A stretch of DNA of 64,000 bases, from positions 16,124 through 80,123 of the forward strand of contig OENT01000746.1 of the NCBI GenBank assembly GCA_900239685.1, read 5' to 3'. The notes below the pieces were generated by a model. The model searched no databases and was not told where the DNA came from. It was given only the letters and a program-made list of their open reading frames with translations. This stretch comes from Rotaria macrura. Lineage: Eukaryota; Rotifera; Eurotatoria; Philodinida; Philodinidae. This document shows, piece after piece, positions 43,340 through 54,581 of this stretch. The number at the start of each line of letters is the position of its first letter. The first letter of the stretch is position 1. The position numbers were made by a program, and so were the translations under genes.

Positions 43340-45240
43340 TTTTTTGAATTTCGATTGTTGGATCATTGGGTACGGTTCAATAAAACAAGTATATACAACG
43401 CCGTCTCTACTGCAAATGATGACCAATACTTGTGTATATTTTCTTTCAAACGAAGGCGATCCTATACTGCAAGAGAGCAGTTTTTATAATCCATCTGGCA
43501 TCACATCAAATGTCAAACAGGGAACATTAATAGATCGTAAGTGAAGCTCTTTCGTCTGAGTCATAGAAGTTTTCTTATTCATATATATGTTCATATTTGC
43601 TTATTTATTTATTTTCATGAAAGGTTGGGATGGCAACAAAATAGTTAAAAGTACAGTATCTCATGGTAGCAAGGAAATAAAGAATCGAACCGTGTCAATG
43701 TTTGTTGCAAGTACGGGTCGCTGGTTGCCAGACTTACTTAGAGAACTGTGGTATGAAGCCCGATTGTTTTAATCTTTTCTTCGGCGATTGATTTGTTTTC
43801 TTATTAATATCAACCTAGGAAAATTCAAATAGCAGGTGGTCTTCATGAACTGCGCACATATTTTTGTTTCGATATTAGTGGAGAATAAGATTTCAAGAAA
43901 TTAACACCACTTGCGCAACAGCAATTCTATGGTAGTTTACACGACGATTTATTATCTTCGACATCAACATATGCCCAATTCAAATATTCTCTTGCTCAAC
44001 TTTTCATTACCATTAAATTGTTTTGTTATGCCATACATTCACATGGTCGAGAGAGTCATTTTCTTTCTTAAAGCCAAGACTCAATGCATTAAAATTGAAT
44101 AAACCATGCGCATTAGTTCAAAATATGGTATTTCAACCAAAAAATCAAATGGCTCTTCGAAGACGTAGTGCCTAACATTTAGTTCACTAAGGTTGTCTTA
44201 TCCAAATGTTTATTAATGCATTAAACGTTTTACTTTCTATGGACGAAAAAATTATCGAGGATAGTTTAAATGGCATAAATGAAACATTTGAAATAGAAGC
44301 TAAAGAGAAAGTATTTATTTAGTTGATTAAAAACATTTCGTGATTTTTTCGTCAAAAATACCTGTCATAGATAAAAAACTCATTTGGCACAGCTTTTTAA
44401 AATTGAAATGCATCGCATTGCAATGGTATTCCAATTCAGCCACTAGAAGTGGGTATCGAAATAGCTACATCTGCAGTAGCACTGATTTTCAGATTGTTGC
44501 TAACACCATTAGTTTTGATATTTTATTATGAAAGTTTAAATAAAAACAATTCGAGTGGAAATACAGATAAAATATACTTATAAAGACAGAAAAGAAGAAA
44601 AAACTATTTTTCAAATAGAAAAGTTTATTATCCAGAATTAAATTACAAATTCATTTTTAAATCTTGCATAACTGATCGGTTTTTTCGAGCTCAACGTGCA
44701 GTAGTGGACGATATTCTCCCTGATCTTGTCCAACGACATTTATTAATTGAAAGTTGTAATGAAACAGGTTTCTTCGACAGTGCCAGTGTTTCATCGATAA
44801 AAACGTATCTAAAATGCATACCAAGTACTGATGATGGGCAACGTTTTCGAGAGACTTTGTTAGGTGTGCATGGTATTGCATACGATGACTATAAAAAAAT
44901 ATTTTCAGAATCATTTTTATTGCCAGCTAATTGCCGTTTAACAACGTATGGTTCTAATATTATTGATCAATCACAATATAAATCAGTTATTAATAAAAAC
45001 AGTAGAAAATTTTAGCACTAACGTCTTTCTGCGATGCTTTCTATATGTTGACTGTTCTCTATTCATTTACAACTAACTAGAAAAAATTTCAGGTGATATA
45101 AATTGTACTCATGAGAAACTAACATTAAATTTTCCAGGTAGCATTGTCAATTCTAAAATATTATCTCCAGATTATCCTTAACAGTTTTTGAAAAATTTGA
45201 CTTATGCTCATAATTGTTTTCGTCAGCTTCAAGTGGTAAT
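43340..45240 (+). pseudogene. Scattered remnants of a large unidentified gene (possibly DUF3987-like)
   Basis: Protein-like segments lie in order on the plus strand: 43344-43540 (LSNEGDPILQESSFYNPSG), 43620-43770 (IKNRTVSMFVASTGRWLPDL), about 43890-44070 (LAQQQFYGSLHDDLLSSTST, then KYSLAQLFITIKLF), 44584-45015 (FFRAQRAVVDDILPDLVQRH, then GQRFRETLLGVHGIAYDDY), and a piece after a TTTCAG acceptor at 45091 (GDINCTHEKLTLNFPG) that meets an in-frame TAA at 45179. The first segments resemble DUF3987-type P-loop proteins, which is a weak recollection. Frame changes and stops argue against a working gene, although the 143-codon segment at 44584-45015 is intact and could be an exon. Confidence 0.45.
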
Positions 45241-46254
45241 GATCGTAATCCACAGGCACAAACACCGCACGAGTCACATAATATAAAACAGAAGTCTTCT
45301 ATCCTTACAGAAAATGACTCGATTCAAAACAGACTGCATTGAATCATAATTCAGAAAGAAACAATGAAAAATGTCAACATCGACTCAATAAGTACGGCAA
45401 GTCACAGAACGTACGTCATGAAACCAGTATCAGCAAGTAATGTTTCTTTGGTGCAAGCATATTTTTGTTGTCTTATCACATATTTTTTTATTCCATTGAG
45501 AACAAAAGCACCCAAACCGCCTAAAGTTATCTATCTATTGACGTGAATATTGTGATTCGCAAACATTCCAGTTTCATATAGAATAACAACGTAGATCTGA
45601 GAGGGTCAACTAGATCCTAAATTCAACACACATTATGAAACGTTTTCAAAAAATTTTCACTTGACTTGTATAGGACCTCAATGCAAAGCCCGAAGATAGA
45701 AACGATCGGTCACCTGACTAAACACTAACTTCGCATCAAAATAACGATTTCCAATCTATAACTAGGCCTAAAGCATAATCTTCCGTGACCTTCGCCATAT
45801 CAACTGAAAAACCCCAAAATCGAACTTCACTTGAAGAAAAACTATCTCAAGGTTTAGTTACGTTATAAAATGAATTATAGAAGCAGCATTCTACTAAACA
45901 AGAGTAATTTCTAATATGTACGTTAACATAACCAAAACAATTTCGCCACTCTCCGCAAGCAACCCATAAAAAGCCTGTGAGGGATGCGTTGAGTACTCGA
46001 AACTTGAAATAAACATTTTTTTCTCGCTCTGTTTCATATTCGAGCCCATCGAGTCCATCGAAAATGGAACCTTCGGAACCATTCACATGTCGCACATTGT
46101 TTTTCCAGTACTCGGATCAACTTCAACTACTCGAAAACCCTCGAATTATCGAGAAGTCGAAGTGGCAGAGCTTGTCGAGGATAGGGATGCAACGAATCTT
46201 TATTTTTTGGACAAAGATTGATTTTTTTCTGAATGAAAACCCACCAAATCCAAC
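45241..46254. other. Non-coding spacer
   Basis: No supported gene; overlapping short frames on both strands at 45847-46276 have no recognisable domain. Confidence 0.4.
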
Positions 46255-46482
46255 AAAATCTTCGTGCCAATTATAATCAGTTTTAATCGCTCTTTCTAAT
46301 ACTGGTATTGATTTACCAAATCCTTGCCAAATCTTGCGTAAGATTTGGTGGGATTTGATGAAAATGGCGATATATTTAACAAATCCCACCAAATCTTACG
46401 CAAGATTTGGCAGGGATTCGGTTAATAAATACCAGTATTAGAAAGAGCGATTAAAACTGATTATAATTGGTACGAAGATTTT
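46255..46482. mobile_element. 228-bp foldback element (MITE-like)
   Basis: Nearly the whole element is an inverted repeat: AAAATCTTCGTGCCAATTA at the left is matched by the right end, and the arms (about 103 bp each) meet around a 22-bp loop. A smaller palindrome, AATCTTGCGTAAGATT, sits inside each arm. It could form a long hairpin. No target-site duplication was visible. Confidence 0.8.
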
Positions 46483-48669
46483 GGAGCCTATGGGGTATTC
46501 TACTTCAAACTGAAATCAAAACAAAATTCACACTATCACAACAAGTCAGATTCAGTAACTCGGACATGAAACAAAGCCTGAGAAATAGACAAAATTCCAA
46601 CCACTGTCATTCCAAGATCAACAAAACTGTTCTCCACGAATCAGTTAACGACGACCGCAAAGACAACAAACAAAACAAATCAATGGTATTCTGAATGCCC
46701 ATATAAAAAAACCTTTCATGAATTCAGTTGGATTCTGAATTCGTACATACATGTATGCATATTATGGGTGTGTTTTCTTTTTGGACGATGGTCTAGGGGT
46801 CTTCCTGAATTCATATATTCATGCATATATGAATTCAGAATTCAGGTTCAAGCATAGAAGGAAAGATTCATGACGATCCTCTATATAGTAATTTCTTTTG
46901 GAAATGATGGATCATTTATTTTGTTTCGATTTCAGATTGAAATCATACATCCCATTGTATGATCAAACAATAAATGCTTGGCACTAAATAGTAGATAATT
47001 TGCAAGAGACATTTACTCGGTGAAAGAAAAGATTCTTCATATCGAATATTATGACATACATAATAGATACAGAAAGATTTTGTCAAAACAACAGTATGTC
47101 GATTTACGTCATTTAATGACTCCGCATCGGTGGTGCGCTTTTATTTTTACTTTCATAAGTAGAATAATAACGGAAGCAAAAAAATGTGGAAAGATAGAAA
47201 TATGTGTGCTAAAGCATTTGAGAAAAATTCATCTTTATGTAAATGTCATCTTTTTTTTTCCTTGCTTGAAAGAAACAGACTAATCAATGATGGGGTGAAT
47301 ATCTATTGCAAAAACGATTCTGCCATATTTATGTATTTTTGCCAACTATCTATGAATCATCTTCAGCGATAAACAGAAGCTGTACGAATATCAAAAGAGC
47401 AATCACACGGCTTAAAAACTCAGTCTGTATAATCTATGCTATTCAACAGTTCTGAGTCATTTGAGATAATTAAATAGCTACTGCAAAGATTAAATAGATA
47501 TAGAATGTTTTAAATAGCTGTAGCTATTTAAATAGATACTCACTATGAATACATCAGGAGGGAAGATTAAATAGCTATGATTATTGAAAGAGATACTCAA
47601 TCATTTATAAAGAGAAGAGGAGATCAAATAGCTTTAAAAGCGAATAAGTAGCTGCACCAAGTTTTAAATAGCTATAGGGGTGTTTAAATAGTTATGTAGA
47701 AATTAAATAGCTGTTGTGTCTTGTACGGATATAGAGATGAGTAAGCATTAAGTGAAAAAATAAGTAGTGGAATCTTTCAAAATACTTATCCTGAGAAGAA
47801 AACGTATCTCTTTTGAGAGTGACCCGATAAATACAACAATCTATGCAAATATTAAACCAATTTTAGTAAGTATTGCTTTCGGTTTTTGTTCAAATTCGTT
47901 TATTTGTAATGATCTATGTTAATTGTGATCTGATGTAACGTTGAAGATATCTATGGGACGTGGTATAGTTTTCTTTTCTTCTCTCTTAGGCCACAAGCAA
48001 CATGTTATCATCATAAGAATAAATAAAACAAATGGTAGAAGAAAATAAAACAACTTTTCTCTATTCGAGTCATATTCTAATTTTCCTTCTGTCATAAAGG
48101 TTGCAAGCTTCGTTTAATAGTGTTTCTATTCACAACTTGTAAAAAGAATGAATTCGGATGCATGTTAATCATGGCTTGCATCTTTTTAATATTTTAATAT
48201 TTATGATGTCGATGAAACTGGAAATACAAGAGAAAAGTATTAAAGCACAGCAGATATTGGAATCAATGGTAACTTTCAAAAACAATTCTTGTTAAATTCT
48301 TTTAGATATGGTTGTTGATTGGGTTTTTCGATTAGCACACAGTCACGTCATGAGAGCCACCGGGAAAAATGCGACAAAGTTTAGAAACAAGATCTGACTC
48401 AATGAGTTTGATGTTTATTCGGTTTTCTTAGGATCTCTTAATACGTGGACATTCTGTCGAGAATCATATTTTACACTTCCATGTGAGTTCGAGCCAAAAT
48501 CACTAATTGAATGTGTCAGTATGCTCGTGTATGAGTGGCAATTCGTCTGAGATCTACATAATATATTCACACTCACTTGGAAACCAGCCACGGCACCTAC
48601 AATCACACCCACATCCTCCAGGTATTTATTCTTTGTAGAATAGAAGCATCAAAACTTCATCTTGAGTTC
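46483..48669. other. Non-coding region before the second Arf-like duplicate
   Basis: Contains the TTAAATAGCTA word array listed separately. Repeats of CATATATGAATTCAG type occur near 46736-46850. A CA-rich stretch (ACAATCACACCCACATCC) lies near 48599. Frames at 47020-47283 and elsewhere are unsupported. Confidence 0.4.
47468..47715. repeat. Irregular array of the word TTAAATAGCTA
   Basis: About ten copies or near-copies of (T)TAAATAGCTA within 250 bp at uneven spacing (for example 47469, 47490, 47510, 47527, 47576, 47663, 47683 and 47702), one of them as part of AGCTGTAGCTATTTAAATAG. It includes ATAGGGGTGT at 47675, the same word found at the tips of elements near 52.5 and 60.9 kb. Confidence 0.6.
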
Positions 48670-48778
48670 AAGGATGTAACACATGTTTATCACAATCATA
48701 TATTTGGTTAATGTTTTGATAATCGATTTAGTTAGTTCATCAAGGTATGAGTATGAAATCATCAGAAAATATAATACC

Positions 48779-49145
48779 TACTCAAGGAGACAACATTTTT
48801 CGCCTTCATGTGCGTTTAATCGCGTTTTCAGCAAAAAAACGATTTGAAATCCACAAAAAAAAGAGAAATAGTGGTCGTCTTATTAGTAATTTTAAAGAAC
48901 TCTTATTACGACCCCGCCATTTATAGCTACTATAAAATAAACGACTACTATTTCTCTGTTTTTATGCATTTACAAGCGTTTTTGGCTGAAAACCTGATTA
49001 AACGCACAAGAAGGTGGAGAAATGAGCGTTTTTCACTTACAATCGGGAACTTCAGTTGCCATCCAAACACGTCTACTTTTCTAGGATTTTCCGTCCATTT
49101 TCGAACACTTTAACGCGTTTTCGAAAACTCTTGCCTGCTTGGGTA
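48779..49145. mobile_element. 367-bp foldback element inserted in copy 2 only
   Basis: The ends TACTCAAGGAGACAA and, inverted, TACCCAAGCAGGCAA define about 27-bp terminal inverted repeats. Internal inverted words (GTGCGTTTAATC with GATTAAACGCAC; GAAATAGTGGTCGTC with GACTACTATTTC) show that most of it folds back. Copy 1 has an uninterrupted alignment at this place (around 33695), so insertion after the duplication is the simplest reading. No clear target duplication. Confidence 0.75.
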
Positions 49146-49613
49146 GTAGCAAGCATCATATAGTACCGCTTATGTAACGATTGGTTGCGAGTATAGAGAT
49201 GATTCACACGGATACCTTCGACTTCCTTACAATACCTAAAATACGTTTGACCTATACTATGGTTAGTAGCGAGCAATCTTGATCAATAAGTGACATGGTC
49301 GAATAGAACTTGACGACTACAAATACAACGGCACTTTTTGTAGAACCATTAACAAAATTGGATAAATGTCGTAAAAGGTGAAAATAAAGCGTCGCCATTC
49401 AAAGGAAAAAACAAGACATTACATTGTGATTGCGCAATTATCTCCACGTAATTTCAAACGTGGCACAAGCAACACACACAACTAACTACAGAATGAATCA
49501 TCAATACTCAAAGAAGAAGGCGTTTTCACAACAGCATATATATATACGTGCATTATAAGATGTATGTCTTTCAATAGAGGGGCATTAGAAAAGAATTACG
49601 ATCAAAGAAACAA

Positions 49614-50350
<737 letters not shown>

Positions 50351-50640
50351 ATACTTAATCTCGTTGTTTTACCTGAAAAACATTCATTTGAGAATAATTG
50401 TTTTTGCATCAGTTAATAGGTTTTAGTTGACACCATAAAGTGTCATGACTTTATGAAAGAAAAAAATGGACTGTTTACACTCTATATGTTTTGCTTACAT
50501 ATTATGTCCAATGTGTATGAAGTGGTGTTTGTATTGTTATTATGTATTCATAAAAATCAAGCTCTGGTATACATGACACTGTTTTATCTTAAAAAGAATA
50601 TCATGCTTCATTAAGCAGCTCTTCGTTCCATCAGAGGTTT

Positions 50641-51630
50641 AATTTGATTTTTCCCTCAAGCAAAAATGAATTTCTGATCTGTGGTGTGCATTATGTGTCC
50701 GGTGGAGTACGACAAAATCATTGTTTTGAATTTTCTATCTCATATTCGATAGAGCAGTTGTTGTAAGGTTTGGAAAAAAACCATAGATCATTTCGTTCAC
50801 TGTCTTTTGAGGTAATTCATTCTTTTAAAACTCTTTCCACGATACTAACTCAAATACCTCTGATGGCATTTCTTCGTACATTCCATTCGTTGCAGGTTTA
50901 TCCCTTCTGTACTTATCTCTCACGCTAAAGTGGAGGCTTGATTGAGAAACCCAATGAAATTAAACTTCTTTTGTAGAAAACAACTCAATATTTCACTATT
51001 TTTATAATTGGATTAGCTTCTTTTGTTTGTTTTCTCTCAAAAACATTATACTAGTTCATTTATAAGTTTAGCTAGTTTAACTTGAAAATTAAGAGATTCT
51101 TCGTCTGTTGCTGCTTCTGAGTCATCAGAAATTTCAATATCATAACCATTGTTCAATTCCATGCGAATATTATCATCAAATCTATTGAAGAGAAAATCTA
51201 AAACTAGATTTACTTTTGAGACCAAAAGAACTTTCTATTTGTCAAATTTAATAGGAAAAGGTAATGAAGCAGTGAGAAACGAGGAAAAGAGAAAAATTTA
51301 GTAAAATTTATTTCATTGCTCATAGTGAAAATAGTGCTTGTAAAACCGAAGAATTCAAGATGAAATTAAACAAAATTGATGCTAATATCTGCTGGTCAGT
51401 TCTTTACCAATACATTTAATTTTAGATGTCTTTATATTATAGAAATGAGGCAGTTCTAGTGGGAAAAGAAGAGGGGTTATTTTCATTAGAAGCTTCGATA
51501 ATCACACTGCACACTTAAAAGCTCAAATGGGTTATAAGCTATACACCCCATGAGGTATCACATTTTCTCGGGTACAAAATGATGAAATGGGGTACTATAC
51601 CCCAAAATGAGGTGCAGCTGGCAGTCTTGC
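50641..51630. other. Region with minus-strand coding-like scraps
   Basis: Besides the exon candidate at 51046-51234 (own entry), the minus strand at about 50826-50942 reads as protein-like sequence (RDKYRRDKPATNGMYEEMPS) ending in a TAA. The two may be remnants of the same decayed gene. The stretch at 51530-51615 has inverted words (GGGGTACTATACCCC). Confidence 0.35.
51046..51234 (-). CDS. Possible C-terminal coding exon with acidic segment
   Basis: Minus-strand open frame of 62 codons, bounded upstream by TAG and ending in TAA at 51048-51046. The peptide has an acidic stretch (EISDDSEAATDEES) and ends QVKLAKLINELV. It has no initiator Met at its beginning, so it is an exon or a remnant. The inverted-repeat element starting at 51631 lies just upstream and may have interrupted the gene. 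Family not recognised. Confidence 0.35.
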   Translation of the reverse strand, partial: KVLLVSKVNLVLDFLFNRFDDNIRMELNNGYDIEISDDSEAATDEESLNFQVKLAKLINELV

Positions 51631-52378
51631 GTCTATTTCAACTATACCAAGTCTGTTCGCCTATGTTTTCGGAATGAATTTCCTACTGCTGTGACGTCAA
51701 TGGATCGAGAAATTTGAGAGTTTGAATCGATTTCACAAATGAAACTGTCACACGTTTTTCACAGTTCAAAACAATAAAAACGGATATACTTCCCAGGAAA
51801 TTTTCATGATTTGAATCCATTAAACCATATTAGCGGCGATACGCTAATTGAAGTCCAGAACACTGTTTGAACAATGGAAGGCTGTTCAATTTGAAATACT
51901 TGATACATATCTGTCAGCAACTGTCATCACTTAGAAGCACAGGGCACTTGTATTTAGATCAATGCTTATTTTTCAAGATCAAGATTACTTAAGTAGAGGA
52001 ATAATGTATCAATTCGCCCAATTCATCTTACTTTCCAATTACCAAGAGTTGAAACAAACAGCTCAAGTCTATAGCATTCACTTGCTCAAACACACATGGA
52101 CCTATGATTAACAAGAGCGATATCAATGGAAAAATAAAATACCTAGTAAATTTCCAGAAATCGATAATCCAAGGCTTATCACCGTGTGTCATAACCAAAT
52201 GAACGAACATTCTACTAAACAGCATATGATCCAGCAGCATCAAGAAATGTCGATTGAAATCGTAGATCATTCGTGAAATAGATTCAAATTCTCAAATTTC
52301 TCAATCTATTGATGTCACAACACTAGGAAATTCATTCCGAAAACATAGGCGAACAGAATTGGTATATTTGAGGTAGAC
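51631..52378. mobile_element. 748-bp DNA element with about 120-bp inverted ends
   Basis: The left arm (51631-51750) and right arm (52262-52378) are reverse complements at about 85-90% by eye; shared words include TGTTCGCCTATGTTTTCGG and AATGAATTTCCTA. The interior has an 80-codon minus-strand frame (52028-52270) with hydrophobic segments but no recognisable transposase. Target duplication not resolved. Confidence 0.7.
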
Positions 52379-52427
52379 ACCAAATCGAATAGAGAATTCT
52401 TTAGAAAAAAGGGTTATTTGTTATTGA

Positions 52428-52560
52428 TCTGTTATTTATAACAAATAACACAAAAAAAATTATTGTTATTAGTAACAAATAACAGAAATAGTTATTGTTA
52501 TTTATAACAATAACTTGTTTGTTATGGTTATAAATGACAATAACAATAAATTCTCACCCC
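52428..52560. repeat. GTTATTTATAAC-type low-complexity inverted array
   Basis: Repeated GTTATTTATAAC / TTGTTATT words in both orientations, ending at CACCCCTA (52554-52561), the same terminus seen in the elements at 52805-52871 and 60487-60951. Probably a member of the same class of simple-sequence foldbacks; the left end is uncertain. Confidence 0.5.
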
Positions 52561-52804
52561 TAATACAAAAGGATCATAAAAAATAATACTTCTTCTGATT
52601 ATGTGCCTCTACAATGAGCTGACCGTTATGTAACCTTGATGGTGGTGTAGTTCGAATTTACGACAACATGACCAAGTTTTGTCCAAAAATTAGTTCCAAA
52701 CGTCTTTGAGTTTCAAATGCGTTCGAACGCATTAGATGTTGCACAGTACCCTTGGACTCGTTGAAACGCATTTGGTTTTCATATGTATGCAAGCGAATCC
52801 AGAG

Positions 52805-52871
52805 TAGGGGTGGTTCTGTGCCTTTATTTCACTTTAAACAAGTAAAAAAAAAAGATAAAGCGCGACCCCTA
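52805..52871. mobile_element. 67-bp miniature element with hAT-like ends and 8-bp target duplication
   Basis: Starts TAGGGGTGG and ends CGACCCCTA, with inverted ends continuing imperfectly (GTGCCTTTAT against GCGCTTTATC on the opposite strand). ATCCAGAG flanks it on both sides (52797-52804 and 52872-52879). Eight-bp duplications and TAGGGGTG tips are usual for hAT-superfamily non-autonomous elements. It is extremely short. Confidence 0.75.
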
Positions 52872-52879
52872 ATCCAGAG

Positions 52880-54080
52880 AGGTGATGAAACACCTGACAC
52901 ATTCAGACGCATCTGAGAAACGCGTTGAGGTGCATATGAAAGCATGTTTAGACACGGTAGATATGTTTCATTTAAGCCGCATCAGAACGCATCCTTGCAA
53001 TGATGTTTTACACTCAGCTCAAGCATATTTGCCTACGCGTTTATCTGTAAACGATTTTCCCACGAGCACTCAAGTGGTATTTTATATATTTGGTTTTACA
53101 TTTCCCGCACAAGGAGCCAGCTGTTTGCCATTTACTTATCAATTGTGAAGACTTTAAGTATCGTGTATTTTATTTGTATAAACACTCCACGTAGCTTCAG
53201 TAACTTTGCAACTCATCTAGAAAATACATAATACAGACTTTATTCAACTACTTCAGTCGCTATTTGTTCTTTTGTTATCTACCAAAAATTTTTGTTTTGA
53301 TGCATGATTATTTTTATCATAGTTAAAATGTTGAAATAGTGCTATACCTCTTGTTGAAAAGATATCTTTATTTTCCATGGAAATTCAATATCATCACATA
53401 TTGATTACAAGAAAGCTCAGAATGTTTTACCGATGTTTGTCAAACAAAAATACTTTGTTTCCCTATTCCAACGAAATCTTGATGTTTCAGTCATTTTCAA
53501 CAGCTAGTTGTGTTTAAGTATCCTTGTTCTTGTTATTATTTACGCGTTACCTTACCTGTTGTTGTTGTTGTTATTTTGTTCAAGAATAAATCATAAACAC
53601 AACCTAGTATGCAGTTTAATAACCATAGCACTTTATGCGTTCTTGTCAAAAGAGAAAATATAATAATGTTAGTGAAACTAGCTCATAATTTAATTGTAGT
53701 TGAAAAATAATTTATTCTTGTTTGATTATATTGATAGAACATTTTTCGTTTTCCTGTAACAATTATCTGATATTTATTTTTCATAGAATGACATTTTTTT
53801 ATCTTTATTTTACTGCGCATTAGAGTCATGCGATATGAGAAAGGATCATAATTCAAACTATTACACAAGAATATACTCAAGTTTATTGGATAGAACCTTG
53901 TCAAAATTATAGGTAATATCGAGTGTATAAATACATCGACTTTTTATTGCTAAACGGAGAAAGTTTTATTTTTGAATAAACGGTGGCCGAACACACCGGA
54001 ATAATCGTATCATAAAACTTATTTCATATTTTCGAACCTTCTTTTTTTGTATAGAGAAGCATTATTGTTTGCGTAAACTC
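52880..54080. other. Intergenic region upstream of the DUF4258/KH-like gene
   Basis: No supported gene; the 88-codon frame at 52882-53148 shows no domain. A TTG repeat (GTTGTTGTTGTTGTTA) lies at 53560. The last 100 bp before 54081 are the presumed leader. Confidence 0.4.
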
Positions 54081-54581
54081 ATGGCGAAGTCCATAAAAAA
54101 ATTAATGTTGTACAATGATTCTTATTATGGTGACTTTCCCCTTGATGTACTTCATATGAGCCGTCATGCAGCTCAACGAGCCGAAGAACGAAAAATTCCT
54201 GCTGCAGAACTCTTGCAACCGCGAAGTTACATCAATGCATATATCGATAAGGTAGTGAGCAAAAACGGTGTCGTTATCACTGCATATCCAAGATCCAAAT
54301 ATGTTGCTCCTAAGAATGAATTACCAGAAAACGGTAGACGATTTACGTTTCCAAAAGATGGTATTGGCCTATTCATTGGTAAACAATATGTAAATATCAA
54401 ACGTATCCAAGCAGAATATCAGCTGAAGTCACTTTATTTCGATGAACATAGCACTCTTATTGCAGTCGCACCAACTAGCGACTATGAATGGAAACCAGTA
54501 GAACAGTTGATTGAAAAAGCATGCAAAAGAAGATATAAATCAAAAGAGCAGCTGTTAATGAAGACGAATGGAAAGAACTGA
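54081..54581 (+). CDS. DUF4258-like plus KH-like domain protein, single exon
   Basis: 166 residues from the ATG at 54081 (the open frame extends four codons upstream, without an ATG). Residues about 26-70 (MSRHAAQRAEERKIPAAELL, later NGVVITAYPRSK) resemble DUF4258, a small fold related to BrnT-type nuclease toxins that starts with an S-x-H-A...R-x-x-x-R helix. Residues about 95-150 (GIGLFIGKQYVNIKRI, then LIEKACKRRYKSK) resemble a KH RNA-binding module: IGKQ-x2-NIKRIQ matches the GxxG-type loop and following helix, though the GxxG is imperfect. A basic tail follows. No signal peptide or membrane segment; a cytosolic or nuclear RNA-linked role is an inference only. The domain calls are by eye and tentative. 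Start alternatives include Met at 54105. Confidence 0.7.
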   Translation: MAKSIKKLMLYNDSYYGDFPLDVLHMSRHAAQRAEERKIPAAELLQPRSYINAYIDKVVSKNGVVITAYPRSKYVAPKNELPENGRRFTFPKDGIGLFIGKQYVNIKRIQAEYQLKSLYFDEHSTLIAVAPTSDYEWKPVEQLIEKACKRRYKSKEQLLMKTNGKN

